Assembly: GCF_963378085.1 (NCBI RefSeq)
Contig: NZ_OY726395.1
Span: forward strand, 62,001 to 126,000
DNA length: 64,000 nt
DNA from: Mycolicibacterium sp. MU0050
Lineage (GTDB): Bacteria; Actinomycetota; Actinomycetes; Mycobacteriales; Mycobacteriaceae
Direction of reading: 5' to 3'
Made by a program: the position numbers and the translations under genes. Shown here in pieces: positions 48,904 through 58,471 of the stretch. The stretch's first letter is position 1, and each line of letters starts with the position of its first letter. The notes under the pieces are model-generated. The model did not search any database. It saw nothing but the letters and a program-made list of their open reading frames with translations, and was not told the origin of the DNA.

Positions 48904-49824
48904 GTGACCGCCATCGCCTATCTCGGTCCCCAGGGGACGTTCACCGAAGCGGCGCTGGCCGGGATGACCGCCGCCGGCTTGGTGCCGGGCCGGCCGGAGG
49001 TACGACCGGTGCCCACCGACAGCACCCCGGCGGCGCTGGAGGCGGTGCGCGCGGGCAGCGCCGACTACGCCTGCGTCCCGATCGAGAATTCGATCGAGGG
49101 CTCGGTGTTGCCGACGATGGACGCGCTGGCCGCGGGGTCGGCGCTGCAGATCTTCGCGGAGTTCACCCTCGACGTGGCGTTCAGCATCGTCGTGGCGCCG
49201 GGCACCCGGGCCGCCGACGTCCGCACGGTGGCGGCGTTCCCGGTGGCGGCCGCGCAGGTCCGCCGCTGGTTGCAGGAGCACCTGCCGCACGCCGAGGTGG
49301 TCCCGGCCATCTCGAACGCGGCCGCGGCGGCCGACGTCCGCAACGGGGCCGCCGACGCGGGCGTCAGCACCGCGCTGGCCGCGCAGCGCTACGAACTGGC
49401 GTCGCTGGCCGACGGCGTCGTCGACGAGGCGAACGCCCGCACCCGCTTCGTGTTGGTCGGTCGTCCCGCGCCCCCGCCGGCGCGCACCGGCGCCGACCGC
49501 ACCTCGGTGGTGCTCAAGCTGGACAACGTGCCGGGCGCGCTGGTCAGCGCGCTGACCGAGGTCAGCATGCGCGATATCGACCTGACCCGGATCGAGTCCC
49601 GCCCCACCCGGGTGGAACTGGGCACCTACGTGTTCTTCCTCGACTGCGTGGGCCATATCGAGGACAGCGCGGTGGCCGAGGCACTTACCGCGCTGCATCG
49701 ACGTTGTGAAGATGTGCGATACCTCGGATCATGGCCCACAGGAACGGCGGTCGGCGCGGCGCCGCCACAACTCGACGAAGCGGCGCGCTGGCTGGCCCGG
49801 CTGCAAAAGGGAGAACCGGCGTGA
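48904..49824 (+). CDS. pheA: Prephenate dehydratase
   Basis: A 306-residue enzyme converting prephenate to phenylpyruvate in phenylalanine synthesis. The catalytic domain contains YLGPQGTFTEAA, VPIENSIEGSV and the TRF motif (ARTRFVLVG). A C-terminal ACT domain with NVPGALVSAL and the ESRP motif binds phenylalanine for feedback control. It starts at GTG. The stop shares GTGA with the phosphatase gene, as in M. tuberculosis. Confidence 0.95.
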   Translation: MTAIAYLGPQGTFTEAALAGMTAAGLVPGRPEVRPVPTDSTPAALEAVRAGSADYACVPIENSIEGSVLPTMDALAAGSALQIFAEFTLDVAFSIVVAPGTRAADVRTVAAFPVAAAQVRRWLQEHLPHAEVVPAISNAAAAADVRNGAADAGVSTALAAQRYELASLADGVVDEANARTRFVLVGRPAPPPARTGADRTSVVLKLDNVPGALVSALTEVSMRDIDLTRIESRPTRVELGTYVFFLDCVGHIEDSAVAEALTALHRRCEDVRYLGSWPTGTAVGAAPPQLDEAARWLARLQKGEPA

Positions 49825-50513
49825 GCGGACGGTTGGTACTCGTCCGGCACGGCCAGACCTACGGCAACGTCGAGAGGCGCCTGGACACCCGCCCGCCCGG
49901 CGCCGAACTGACTCCATTGGGCCGCGATCAGGCCCGGACCTTCGCCCGGACCGCCCCGGCGGCGCCCGGCTTGCTCGGCCATTCGATCGCGATCCGCGCC
50001 CAACAGACCGCCACCGAGATCGGCGGGCTGCTGGGCGTGGACCCGCTGGAGTACCCCGGCATCCACGAGGTGCAGGTCGGTGAACTGGAAAACCGCAACG
50101 ACGACGAGGCGGTCGACGAGTTCACCCGGATCTACCGGCGCTGGCACGAAGGCGAACTCGACCTGGCGATGCCGGGCGGGGAGAGCGGCGTCGACGTGCT
50201 GGACCGTTACATCCCCGTGGTCAACGACCTGCGCCGGCGCTATCTCGACGACGCGAGCTGGACCGAGGACATCGTGGTCGTCAGCCACGGCGCGGCGATC
50301 CGGCTCGTCGGTGCGGTGCTGGGCGGGGTCGACGCCGCCTTCGCGCTGGACAACCACCTGGCCAACGCCGAATCAGTGGTGTTGGCGCCGATCACCGACG
50401 GCCGGTGGAGCTGCGTGCACTGGGGTGCCGTCGGCCCCCCGCTGACCCCGCAGCCCACCGTCGCGCAGACTCAGGCCGAGGACACCCAACGCGCGCCGGA
50501 CCCGATGGGCTGA
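49821..50513 (+). CDS. Histidine phosphatase / phosphoglycerate mutase-like (Rv3837c-like)
   Basis: A 230-residue phosphoglycerate-mutase-superfamily enzyme. The phospho-His is in LVRHGQT (about residue 9), Arg in QTATEIGG region, Glu in GELDLAMPGGES, and second His in VVVSHGAAIRL. It is more likely a phosphatase than a true mutase. GTG start inside the pheA stop, so translationally coupled. Confidence 0.88.
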   Translation: MSGRLVLVRHGQTYGNVERRLDTRPPGAELTPLGRDQARTFARTAPAAPGLLGHSIAIRAQQTATEIGGLLGVDPLEYPGIHEVQVGELENRNDDEAVDEFTRIYRRWHEGELDLAMPGGESGVDVLDRYIPVVNDLRRRYLDDASWTEDIVVVSHGAAIRLVGAVLGGVDAAFALDNHLANAESVVLAPITDGRWSCVHWGAVGPPLTPQPTVAQTQAEDTQRAPDPMG

Positions 50514-50680
50514 TCGCACCCGCAGCTCACCGCGACGCAGTCGATGTCGAAGGCGTGCAGCGTCAGTTCCGGGCTTTCACACCCGTCCTCGGTGCACTCG
50601 GGACGACCCGACCAATGCCGGATGAGCGTGCCGTGGCAGTGCGCCGTCTCCGCGGCGCAGGCTCGACAACTCGTCTCCAT
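50471..50680 (-). CDS. Small cysteine-rich protein
   Basis: A 69-residue protein, METSCRACAAETAHCHG at its start, with nine cysteines and four histidines arranged CX2C, CHG, C..C and CGC. It reads as a zinc-binding miniature protein. Its end overlaps the 3' end of the antiparallel phosphatase gene by 43 bp. Composition is far from a random shadow frame, but no ribosome site is strong. Function unknown. Confidence 0.6.
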   Translation of the reverse strand: METSCRACAAETAHCHGTLIRHWSGRPECTEDGCESPELTLHAFDIDCVAVSCGCDQPIGSGARWVSSA

Positions 50681-50758
50681 GAGCCGTTCCTATCACCGCG
50701 GGCCGACAATGCGGCGGTGCCGCGCCTGCGAATCGGCGACTTCGTCGACCGACGACGT

Positions 50759-51109
50759 TCAGGCCCAGCCCAGTTCGTGCAGGCGCTCGTCGTCGATGCC
50801 GAAGTGGTGGGCGATCTCGTGGACGACGGTGATCTTGACCTCGTCGACCACCTCGGCCTCCGAGCCGCACATGTCCAGCAGGGCGTCGCGGTAGATGAAG
50901 ATGGCGTCCGGTAGCGCGCCGGCGTAGTGGCTGTCGCGCTCCGTCAGGGCGATCCCCTCGTACAGGCCGAGGAGGTCGGGTTCGTCGGGGTGTCGATCCT
51001 CGACGAGCACCACCACGTTGTCCAGCCCGGCCGCCAGTTCGGGCGGGATCTGGTCCAGCGCGTCGGACACGAGCTCCTCGAAGCGCTCCGCGCTCATCTG
51101 TACCGGCAT
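50759..51109 (-). CDS. Minimal zincin metallopeptidase-fold protein (Rv3836-like)
   Basis: A 116-residue protein with HExxH (VVHEIAHHFGIDDERLHELG), giving His, Glu, His and a further downstream His as in the minimal zincins (DUF1025). The first half contains VLVEDRHPDEPDLLGLY and IFIYRDALLD. Protease activity in this family is uncertain. It follows the Rv3835-like gene by 3 bp. Confidence 0.88.
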   Translation of the reverse strand: MPVQMSAERFEELVSDALDQIPPELAAGLDNVVVLVEDRHPDEPDLLGLYEGIALTERDSHYAGALPDAIFIYRDALLDMCGSEAEVVDEVKITVVHEIAHHFGIDDERLHELGWA

Positions 51110-51112
51110 CGA

Positions 51113-52645
51113 TCAGGCCGGTGGCGGAGCCTCGCCGGGCCCGGGTGCCGGGCCGGCCGGCGGAGCGCCAGGGGGCGGTGCGGGCGCGTCCGGCGGTGGG
51201 GGAGCGTCCGGTGGGGGCGGCGGCGCGTCCGGTGGGGGCGCGCCCGGCGCGGGCCCCGGTTCGGGGCCGGCCGCGGGTTCGGGTTCGGGCGCCTGCGTCT
51301 GTGCCTGGGTGGCGGTCGCCTGCTGCGGCGACTGCCGGCCGGCGGTGCCCTGCGAGGACGATCCCGAGCCGGCCCCGGCACCCGACGACTGCGACGAGCC
51401 GAAGTTCTGCCCGCCCGAGGACCCCGGCAGCGGGATCGGCGGGAGGTTGAGGCGTTCCGGCGGGATGGCGGGCGGCGGGACCGGCGGCTGACCGTTGATC
51501 AGCAGCGGTCCCTTGGCATCGTTGATCAGGGTCGCCCAGCCGCCGTTGCCCAGCGTCGCGCCGATGCTGCAGGCCACCTGGCGGCTGCCGGCCGACCAGC
51601 TGGGCAGCGAGATGGTGCTGTAGATGAGAGTCAGCGTGGTGGTGCGCAGCTGCACCGGGGCCAGGTATTCGTCGGTCAGCCGGGTGCAGGTGTCCTTGAT
51701 GAAGTCGTCCTGCTCGGACTCCGGGGGCAGCCCGTCCGGGAAGCGCTCCCCGAGGTTCACCGACCCGGTGACCTCCATGGCGTGCGGGGTGGCGCAGTCG
51801 ACCGGGATGTCGGTGGGCTGATTGCTCGTCGGGTCGATGCCCAGGCAGGTGCCGGCCGGCCACACCTTCGACTGGTCGATCTCGGCGACCTTGCCCGAAA
51901 ACGCCAGCTGGCCCCCGTCGGGTCCGGGCAGCTGCAGGCCGCAGAGCATGCGGCGTTCGCCGTGCTTGCTCCAGGCCTGGTCACCGGACCACAGCATGCT
52001 GGTGGTGAAGCGGCTGTTCGGGTCGTAGCGGTGACCGAGATACTTCTGTACGGCGGCCTGACACTGCTCCTGGCTGATCTGCTGGATCCGGGCCTGGGAC
52101 GGCGGCGCGGCGTCCGGGCCGTACTCGGAGCCGGGGAAGGTCCGCATGTCCACCGACTCGGCGACCTCGAAGCGGTGCTCGTCCTTGCAGTCCACCACGG
52201 TGGCTTCGTCCGGCACGCCCTCGGGCCAGTTGAGGCAGTCCCCGGCAACGGCGTTGTTGAAGGCCTCGGTGCCGCGGGTCCCGGTCGCGGGAACCGGATT
52301 GGTCTCCAGGTAGCTGGTCAGGCCGCCACGGTGGGTGCCGACCGGCAGCGCCGTGATGAGGCCGGCGATCAGCAGCGCGCCCAGCGCGGTGAGGACCAGG
52401 GCTCGTCGGGTGGAGCGGGCGTGCAGGGTGCGTAACCACCCGAACGGCTCGCGGCGGGGTTCGGGCTGTTCGGGTTCTGCAGCGTCGAGGTCTGCAGTGT
52501 CGTCGACAGGTTCGGGGTCGGCCGGTTCCGCATCGGCCTCCGCGACGGGTTCATCGTCGGTGAGGTCGGGAGCGGAATCCTCGTCGATCGGGTCGACCGG
52601 TTTGTCCCCGTCGTCCTGCTCAGGTACTTCGGACATCAGGTCCAT
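51113..52645 (-). CDS. Septum-formation-domain membrane protein (Rv3835-like)
   Basis: A 510-residue protein: acidic cytosolic N terminus (~70 residues), one TM helix (ALVLTALGALLIAGLITAL), and a periplasmic region with paired cysteines (GDCLNWPEG, VVDCKDEHRFEV, CLGIDP, VDCATPHAMEV) typical of repeated septum_form domains. It ends with a long Pro/Ala/Gly-rich tail. A second ATG lies three codons later. The dyad TGACA-GGCG-TGTCA (52648-52661) abuts the start. Divergent from serS. Confidence 0.87.
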   Translation of the reverse strand: MDLMSEVPEQDDGDKPVDPIDEDSAPDLTDDEPVAEADAEPADPEPVDDTADLDAAEPEQPEPRREPFGWLRTLHARSTRRALVLTALGALLIAGLITALPVGTHRGGLTSYLETNPVPATGTRGTEAFNNAVAGDCLNWPEGVPDEATVVDCKDEHRFEVAESVDMRTFPGSEYGPDAAPPSQARIQQISQEQCQAAVQKYLGHRYDPNSRFTTSMLWSGDQAWSKHGERRMLCGLQLPGPDGGQLAFSGKVAEIDQSKVWPAGTCLGIDPTSNQPTDIPVDCATPHAMEVTGSVNLGERFPDGLPPESEQDDFIKDTCTRLTDEYLAPVQLRTTTLTLIYSTISLPSWSAGSRQVACSIGATLGNGGWATLINDAKGPLLINGQPPVPPPAIPPERLNLPPIPLPGSSGGQNFGSSQSSGAGAGSGSSSQGTAGRQSPQQATATQAQTQAPEPEPAAGPEPGPAPGAPPPDAPPPPPDAPPPPDAPAPPPGAPPAGPAPGPGEAPPPA

Positions 52646-52776
52646 TGTGACAGGCGTGTCAGGGGCTGTGACAACTGTTGCAGAAGTAGCGTTATGGGGT
52701 TGTGTCCCGGCGGTCGCGATTCCCAACGACCACCTCACGATGCCGCGCGTCGGGGACAAACGTAGTGTTGACGGGC

Positions 52777-54030
52777 GTGATCGACCTGAAGATGCTCCGG
52801 GACGAGCCCGACGCCGTTCGCCGGTCGCAGCGCAGCCGCGGCGAAGACCCGGCGTTAGTCGACGCGCTGCTGTCCGCGGACACCGCCCGCCGCGCCGCCG
52901 TCTCCGCCGCCGACAACCTGCGCGCCGAGCAGAAGGCGGTCAGCAAGCAGGTGGGCGCGGCCGCTCCCGAGGACCGGCCGGCGGTGCTGGCCCGGGCCAA
53001 GGAACTCGCCGCCGAGGTCAAGGCCGCCGAGGCCGCGCAGGCCGAGGCCGAGCAGGCCTTCACCGCGGCGCACCTGGCGGTCTCCAACGTCATCATCGAC
53101 GGTGTCCCGGCCGGCGGTGAGGACGACTTCGTGGTCCTCGACACCGTCGGCGAGCCGGCCGCCATCGCCGAACCCAAGGACCACCTGGAGCTGGGCGAGG
53201 CGCTGGGACTGATCGACATGGAGCGCGGGGCCAAGGTGTCCGGGTCCCGGTTCTACTTCCTGACCGGCCGCGGGGCGCTGCTGCAGTTGGGACTGCTGCA
53301 GCTGGCGGTGCGGGTCGCCACCGAGAACGGGTTCACCCTGATGATCCCGCCGGTGCTGGTCCGGCCCGAAATCATGAGTGGCACCGGATTTCTCGGCTCG
53401 CACGCCGACGAGGTCTACCGGATCGAGTCCGACGACATGTACCTGGTGGGGACCTCCGAGGTGCCGTTGGCGGGCTACCACGCCGACGAGATCCTCGATC
53501 TCAGCGACGGCCCGCGGCGGTACGCGGGCTGGTCGTCGTGCTTCCGCCGGGAGGCCGGCAGCTACGGCAAGGACACCCGGGGCATCATCCGGGTGCACCA
53601 GTTCGACAAGGTCGAGGCCTTCGTCTACTGCAAGCCCGAGGATGCGGCCGCCGAGCATGAGCGCCTGCTGGGTTGGCAACGAGAGATGTTGGCGCACATC
53701 GATGTTCCCTACCGGGTGATCGACGTGGCGGCCGGCGACCTGGGCTCGTCGGCGGCGCGCAAGTACGACTGCGAGGCGTGGGTGCCCACCCAGCGGGCCT
53801 ACCGCGAGCTGACCTCGACGTCGAATTGCACGACGTTCCAGGCGCGGCGGCTGTCCACCCGGTACCGCGACGACAACGGCAAGCCGCAGATCGCCGCGAC
53901 GCTCAACGGGACGCTGGCGACCACCCGGTGGTTGGTCGCCATTCTGGAGAATCACCAGCAGCCCGACGGCTCCGTGCGGGTGCCGCAGGCGTTGGTGCCC
54001 TACGTCGGTACGGAGGTACTCGAACCGTGA
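52777..54030 (+). CDS. serS: Seryl-tRNA synthetase
   Basis: A 417-residue class II synthetase charging tRNA-Ser. It has an N-terminal tRNA-binding coiled coil (residues ~30-100), motif 2 [18 protein letters not shown], and motif 3 ending [18 protein letters not shown]. It aligns almost throughout with the M. tuberculosis enzyme. GTG start ([18 protein letters not shown]); no Shine-Dalgarno, so probably leaderless or nearly so. It shares GTGA with the next gene. Confidence 0.97.
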   Translation: MIDLKMLRDEPDAVRRSQRSRGEDPALVDALLSADTARRAAVSAADNLRAEQKAVSKQVGAAAPEDRPAVLARAKELAAEVKAAEAAQAEAEQAFTAAHLAVSNVIIDGVPAGGEDDFVVLDTVGEPAAIAEPKDHLELGEALGLIDMERGAKVSGSRFYFLTGRGALLQLGLLQLAVRVATENGFTLMIPPVLVRPEIMSGTGFLGSHADEVYRIESDDMYLVGTSEVPLAGYHADEILDLSDGPRRYAGWSSCFRREAGSYGKDTRGIIRVHQFDKVEAFVYCKPEDAAAEHERLLGWQREMLAHIDVPYRVIDVAAGDLGSSAARKYDCEAWVPTQRAYRELTSTSNCTTFQARRLSTRYRDDNGKPQIAATLNGTLATTRWLVAILENHQQPDGSVRVPQALVPYVGTEVLEP

Positions 54031-54845
54031 TCAATCTTGACTTCGACGAGATGCGCAACTGGTTCGGCTTCGGGGTGGCGGGCAACTTCGCGGGCCACCT
54101 GGAGCAGGCCGGCGAGGCCGCCGACTTCGTCAGCGTCGTCAGCGAGGGCGGCGCGCCAAAGGGGATATTCCCTTGGTACGCACCGGGACACGACAGCTTC
54201 CTGGGCCAGTACCCGCTGTCGTCCGAGCAGATCCTGCTGCCGCCGGAGAGCCCGGATTTCACCGGGCCGCTGAATCTGCAGATCGAACCCGAGGTGGGCC
54301 TGGCCTGCCGGGTCAAGTGGAACGGCGACACGGTCGCCTCGCTGGAACCGTTCGCCCTGGGCGCGTTCAACGACTGCTCGATCCGGCGCCCGGGTGCGGC
54401 GAAGATCAGCCACAAGAAGAACTGGGGTCCGGCGTCCAAAGGGGTTGCCGCCCAATTCTTCGAGATCAGCGACCTCACGCCGGACGGGCCCACCGCCACG
54501 CTGCGGCTGGTGTGCTTCCTGCGCGGGTCGGACGGTCACGAGCACGCCTACGGGGTGGACAGCCCGCTGCTGGGTTACTCCTACTACGGCGAGGTCCTGC
54601 TGGACTGGGTGGTCGAACGGCTGGCGAATCAGAAAGGCTCGTCGGACACCCCACTGGAGGACGTGGGCGCGCTGATGGTCGCCGCCGGGCACCCGGAGCA
54701 CGTGCTGATCGGCATCGGCGCCACCCGGTACACCGAACTGGGCGAGTCGACCTACCTGCAGGGTGGGGACCAAGCCGTGGTGCGCGTGTACGACACCGCC
54801 TCGGACGCCGCTTCCGAACTGCGGCAGACGGTTTCGCCGCGCTGA
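54027..54845 (+). CDS. DUF5718-like protein
   Basis: A 272-residue protein beginning [20 protein letters not shown], with [25 protein letters not shown] and [17 protein letters not shown] as notable blocks. The layout recalls DUF5718 and fumarylacetoacetate-hydrolase-like folds (EPEVGL may be a metal site). It is coupled to serS by GTGA overlap and convergent with the next gene at 4 bp. Function unknown. Confidence 0.7.
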   Translation: MINLDFDEMRNWFGFGVAGNFAGHLEQAGEAADFVSVVSEGGAPKGIFPWYAPGHDSFLGQYPLSSEQILLPPESPDFTGPLNLQIEPEVGLACRVKWNGDTVASLEPFALGAFNDCSIRRPGAAKISHKKNWGPASKGVAAQFFEISDLTPDGPTATLRLVCFLRGSDGHEHAYGVDSPLLGYSYYGEVLLDWVVERLANQKGSSDTPLEDVGALMVAAGHPEHVLIGIGATRYTELGESTYLQGGDQAVVRVYDTASDAASELRQTVSPR

Positions 54846-54849
54846 CCGG

Positions 54850-55191
54850 CTACTGCTCGAGCACCTCGTCGAGCATGGCCAGGAATTCCTTCGGCCGCAG
54901 CGGCGTGAACGCGGGCTGCTGCCGTGCGCCGATGTCGAGGGTGACCAGCGTCGACTTGATCGGCCGCCAGATGTCCAGCGGCAACCAGCGGCGCAGGTTC
55001 AGATCTGAACTGCCCCAGATCCGGAACCGCTGGGTGAAAAGGCCCAGCGGTTCGGCGGTGTAGCCGCGGATCGACGCGACCGGGATCACCTTCGCGGTGC
55101 CCGACGGGAAGTGGTAGCGCCGCAAGGTGATCGCGTGGCGGTCCAACTGGACCATGCCGTCGTCGTAGAACTGCCGCGGTGGGGCGCTCAC
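54850..55191 (-). CDS. PH-like domain protein (Rv3819-like)
   Basis: A 113-residue protein with a beta-rich N-terminal part (QLDRHAITLRRYHFPSGTAK) and the strand VIPVASIRGYTAEP typical of bacterial PH-like domains, ending in a helix. GTG start shares GTGA with the upstream MBL/Rieske gene, so the two are made together and may interact. Same size as M. tuberculosis Rv3819. Confidence 0.78.
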   Translation of the reverse strand: MSAPPRQFYDDGMVQLDRHAITLRRYHFPSGTAKVIPVASIRGYTAEPLGLFTQRFRIWGSSDLNLRRWLPLDIWRPIKSTLVTLDIGARQQPAFTPLRPKEFLAMLDEVLEQ

Positions 55192-56750
55192 AGCTTCGCC
55201 GTCCTCAGCTCGTGACCCTTGGAGGTCAGGCAGCGGCCATTGGTCAGATTCCACTGCCAACCGTGCAGATTGCAGGTCAACGTGTCGCCCTCGACGACAC
55301 CGAACTTCGACAGGTCGGCCTTCAGATGCGGGCAGCGGCGCTGGATCTCCCAGCCGTCCAGCGTGATCGACGCCGAGTCGTCGTGCGCCTCGGCGAACCA
55401 GCCGTCGGCGTAGGCGATCCGTTCGTCGGTCAGGCACTTGAAGAACGTGTACAGATACTCGTTGTAGCCGCCGACGCGCCACGCCTTGAACCGGGTGGAC
55501 AGGAAGATGGTGTTGACCCAGTCCGGCTCCCGGTCGCGCAAAACGGTGCGCACCAGTTCGGCCCCGATCTCGAACCCGTAGCGGAACTTCTCATCCGGGA
55601 TCGGTTCCCGCACAGTCCGTTTCGGGAAGTCCAGGACCACGGTCTCGTTGTGCTCGCGCGAGGTCAACCGCAGTTCGACGGGGTAGCCGATGCCGTCGCA
55701 GATCTGGTCGGTCTGCAACATGATCGGCTCGAACAGGCCGCGCAGCGGTTCCAGCAGCGGCTCCCCGGCCGCCGGGGCCCAGCGGGCCTTCTCGGCGGCG
55801 AGCACCGGCGCCATCCGCTGGGCGTAGGCCTCGATGTAGTCGGCCTTGCCGGTGGTGAAGAGCGCCTGCAGTTCCTCGTCGGGCAGCGGCTGGGTCAGCG
55901 ACCGCAACTGTGTGCCGGCGAAGTCGGCGACCGTACCCGGCACCATCAGCACTCCGCCGTCATGCCCGTGTCGGCGCAGCTGGTCGAGGAACACCCACTG
56001 GTCGGGGAAGATGTTGGCCGGGTCGCCCCGGTCGTCGTTGAGGTCGCGCAACTCGGCGTCGAGGAAGCACGGCGGGCCCGCCGACGGGATCACCCACGTC
56101 GCGCCCACCTGGGCGATGTACTGGCGGCAGCGGTCCATCTGCCGCTGCCGCTTCTGGCTGCCGAAGGCCTCCTTGGCGCGGTCGGGCATGTCGTAGACCA
56201 TCGGGTACCAGATGGCGCCGGAGTACTGCAGCATGTGCACGTCGACGTGGCCGAACTCAGCGGCGACCATGTCCAGGTCGATCGGGCGGGCGTCATTCAT
56301 GTTGAACGCGGTGGTGACTCCGTCCGACACCACCAGGCCGGAATCCCCGATCGGTCCGTCGGCCGGGGCCCGCAGCGCGATGATCATGATGTCGAGTTCG
56401 CCCTTGGGCCCGCGCACCGTGTGCTTGGTCGAATCGGCGGTCTCGAAGAAGCGGTGGAAGCCCAGCTTCTCCAGCTCACGCTTGAGGTCCGGCACCGGGA
56501 AGTCCGGCAGCAGCACCACGGCGTCCTTGTTGACGTGCGCGCGCAGGTTCTCCGGGTCGAAGTGGTCCTTGTGCAGGTGCGAGATGTAGAGGTAGTCGCA
56601 GTCGCCGAGGGCGTCCCAGTCCAGCCCGCTGTTGTCCGGGAAGACGAACCACGACCCGAAATAGGCCGGGTTCACCCACGGGTCGCACAGGATGCTGCCC
56701 GCTGTGGTGTCAATCCGGAAGCCGGCGTGACCGACGCTCGTGACCTGCAC
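55188..56750 (-). CDS. Metallo-beta-lactamase/Rieske fusion protein (Rv3818-like)
   Basis: A 520-residue protein. The N-terminal metallo-beta-lactamase-like hydrolase domain carries SHLHKDHFD and other His/Asp ligands (residues ~1-270). A C-terminal Rieske [2Fe-2S] domain (about 420-520) carries CPH and CNLHGW. This order resembles CMP-N-acetylneuraminate hydroxylase turned round; Rieske electrons may feed a metal centre in the first domain. The GTG has GGAGAGATCA in front. Size and place match Rv3818. Confidence 0.85.
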   Translation of the reverse strand: MQVTSVGHAGFRIDTTAGSILCDPWVNPAYFGSWFVFPDNSGLDWDALGDCDYLYISHLHKDHFDPENLRAHVNKDAVVLLPDFPVPDLKRELEKLGFHRFFETADSTKHTVRGPKGELDIMIIALRAPADGPIGDSGLVVSDGVTTAFNMNDARPIDLDMVAAEFGHVDVHMLQYSGAIWYPMVYDMPDRAKEAFGSQKRQRQMDRCRQYIAQVGATWVIPSAGPPCFLDAELRDLNDDRGDPANIFPDQWVFLDQLRRHGHDGGVLMVPGTVADFAGTQLRSLTQPLPDEELQALFTTGKADYIEAYAQRMAPVLAAEKARWAPAAGEPLLEPLRGLFEPIMLQTDQICDGIGYPVELRLTSREHNETVVLDFPKRTVREPIPDEKFRYGFEIGAELVRTVLRDREPDWVNTIFLSTRFKAWRVGGYNEYLYTFFKCLTDERIAYADGWFAEAHDDSASITLDGWEIQRRCPHLKADLSKFGVVEGDTLTCNLHGWQWNLTNGRCLTSKGHELRTAKL

Positions 56751-56956
56751 TGATCTCTCCGAACACGATTTTGGCCGGGCTGCGGCCGGGCCTTCTGCAG
56801 TGCCGAGCTTAGTCGCCGTCGCACCCCGGGGCGCTCGACGGCCGACCGTGGTTCTTCGGCCGTCGGGCCCCGGAGGTGGTGCCAATGTGCCCTGGCGGCC
56901 GCCGTGGCCTCACCAGTTCGCCGGTTCGGCCGTCCGCGGGGCCCCGGCTAGGCTGA

Positions 56957-57721
56957 GTGGCTGTGGAACCCGTATACGGCACCGTCATCCAGCTTGCGCG
57001 CGCGGCCTGGCGAATTCAGGGCCTCACGTTCACGGTGACGGGGGTGGAGAACCTGCCCAAGACGGGCGGCGCCGTCGTGGCCATCAACCACACCAGCTAC
57101 TTCGACTTCACGTTCGCCGGCCTGCCCGCCTACCAGCAGGGGCTGGGCCGCAAGGTGCGGTTCATGGCCAAGCAGGAGGTCTTCGACCACAAGGTCGGCG
57201 GTTTCCTCATGCGCAAGCTGCGGCACATCCCGGTGGACCGGGAGGCCGGCGCGGAGTCGTTCGCCGAGGCCTGCCGTCAGCTCCAGGCCGGTGAGTTGGT
57301 CGGGGTGTACCCGGAGGCCACGATCAGCCGCAGCTTCGAGATCAAGGAGTTCAAGTCGGGCGCGGCGCGGATGGCGATCGCCGCCGGGGTGCCGATCGTC
57401 CCGCACATCGTGTGGGGGGCGCAGCGGGTGTGGACCAAGGGGCATCCCAAGAACCTCTGGCGGCCCAAGGTGCCCATCTCCGTCGCGGTGGGCGAGCCGA
57501 TCGCGCCGACCCTGCCCGCCGCGGAACTGACCGCGCTGCTGCACAGCCGGATGCAGCACCTGTTGGAGCAGGTGCAGGACGCCTACGGCCCGTACCCGCC
57601 CGGTGAGTACTGGGTCCCCAAGCGCCTGGGGGGCAGCGCACCGTCGCTGGCCGAGGCCTCGCGAATGGACGCGGAGGAGGCTGCGGAGCGGGCTGCGCGA
57701 CGGGCCCAGCGGCCGGAGTGA
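56957..57721 (+). CDS. 1-acylglycerol-3-phosphate acyltransferase-like (PlsC family, first copy)
   Basis: A 254-residue acyltransferase with the NHTSYFD box (HX4D), the lower-half YPEATIS motif in place of the usual EGT, and VDREAGAESF. It transfers fatty acyl groups to lysophosphatidate or a lipid acceptor. GTG start; a second GTG two codons on is possible. Followed after 3 bp by a paralogue. Matches Rv3816c by place. Confidence 0.9.
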   Translation: MAVEPVYGTVIQLARAAWRIQGLTFTVTGVENLPKTGGAVVAINHTSYFDFTFAGLPAYQQGLGRKVRFMAKQEVFDHKVGGFLMRKLRHIPVDREAGAESFAEACRQLQAGELVGVYPEATISRSFEIKEFKSGAARMAIAAGVPIVPHIVWGAQRVWTKGHPKNLWRPKVPISVAVGEPIAPTLPAAELTALLHSRMQHLLEQVQDAYGPYPPGEYWVPKRLGGSAPSLAEASRMDAEEAAERAARRAQRPE

Positions 57722-57724
57722 GCC

Positions 57725-58471
57725 ATGGAGCCGGTCTTCCGCACCCTGGAGATCGCGGCCGGCATCGCCCTCCGCGTCACCGGAACCAGGATCACCTTCC
57801 GCGGGTTGGAGAACATCCCGCAGCGCGGGGGTGCGGTCATCGCGATCAACCACACCGGCTACATCGACTTCCTGCCCGCGGCGCTGGCGGCCACCGCGCG
57901 CAAACGCCGGTTGCGGTTCATGATCAAGGCGGAGATGCAGGAGGTGCCCGCGGTCAACTTCCTGATCAGGCGAACCGGCACCATCCCGGTGGATCGCAGC
58001 GCCGGGGCCGGGGCCTACGCCGTCGCGGTGCAACGGTTGCGTGAGGGCGAGCTGGTCGGGGTGTACCCGGAGGCCACGATCAGCCGCTCCTTCGAGCTCA
58101 AGGAGTTCAAGTCGGGGGCGGCGCGGATGGCGTTGGAGGCGCAGGCGCCGCTGATCCCCCTGATCGTCTGGGGCGCCCACCGGATGTGGACCAAGGACCA
58201 CCCGAGGCGCTTGGGCCGCAACAAGATTCCGATCACCGTCGTGGTCGGAGAGGCGCTGGCGCCCGTCGGCGATGCCCGCGAGCTGGAGGCCGCGCTGCGG
58301 TCCTCGATGACGACGATCCTGCACGCCGTGCAGGAGGACTATCCGCATCCGGCCGGCGCCCACTGGGTGCCGCAGCGGCTCGGCGGCGGCGCCCCGACCC
58401 TGGCCGAGGCCAAGCGGCTCGACGAGGCCGAACTGGCCGCGCGGGCCAGAAAGCGAAGTGACCACAAATGA
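57725..58471 (+). CDS. PlsC-family acyltransferase, second copy
   Basis: A 248-residue paralogue with NHTGYIDF (HX4D), VDRSAGAGAYA and YPEATIS, clearly homologous to the preceding gene through most of its length. A Rv3815c-like position. It ends in ATGA overlap with the HAD gene, indicating a three-gene operon. Confidence 0.9.
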   Translation: MEPVFRTLEIAAGIALRVTGTRITFRGLENIPQRGGAVIAINHTGYIDFLPAALAATARKRRLRFMIKAEMQEVPAVNFLIRRTGTIPVDRSAGAGAYAVAVQRLREGELVGVYPEATISRSFELKEFKSGAARMALEAQAPLIPLIVWGAHRMWTKDHPRRLGRNKIPITVVVGEALAPVGDARELEAALRSSMTTILHAVQEDYPHPAGAHWVPQRLGGGAPTLAEAKRLDEAELAARARKRSDHK

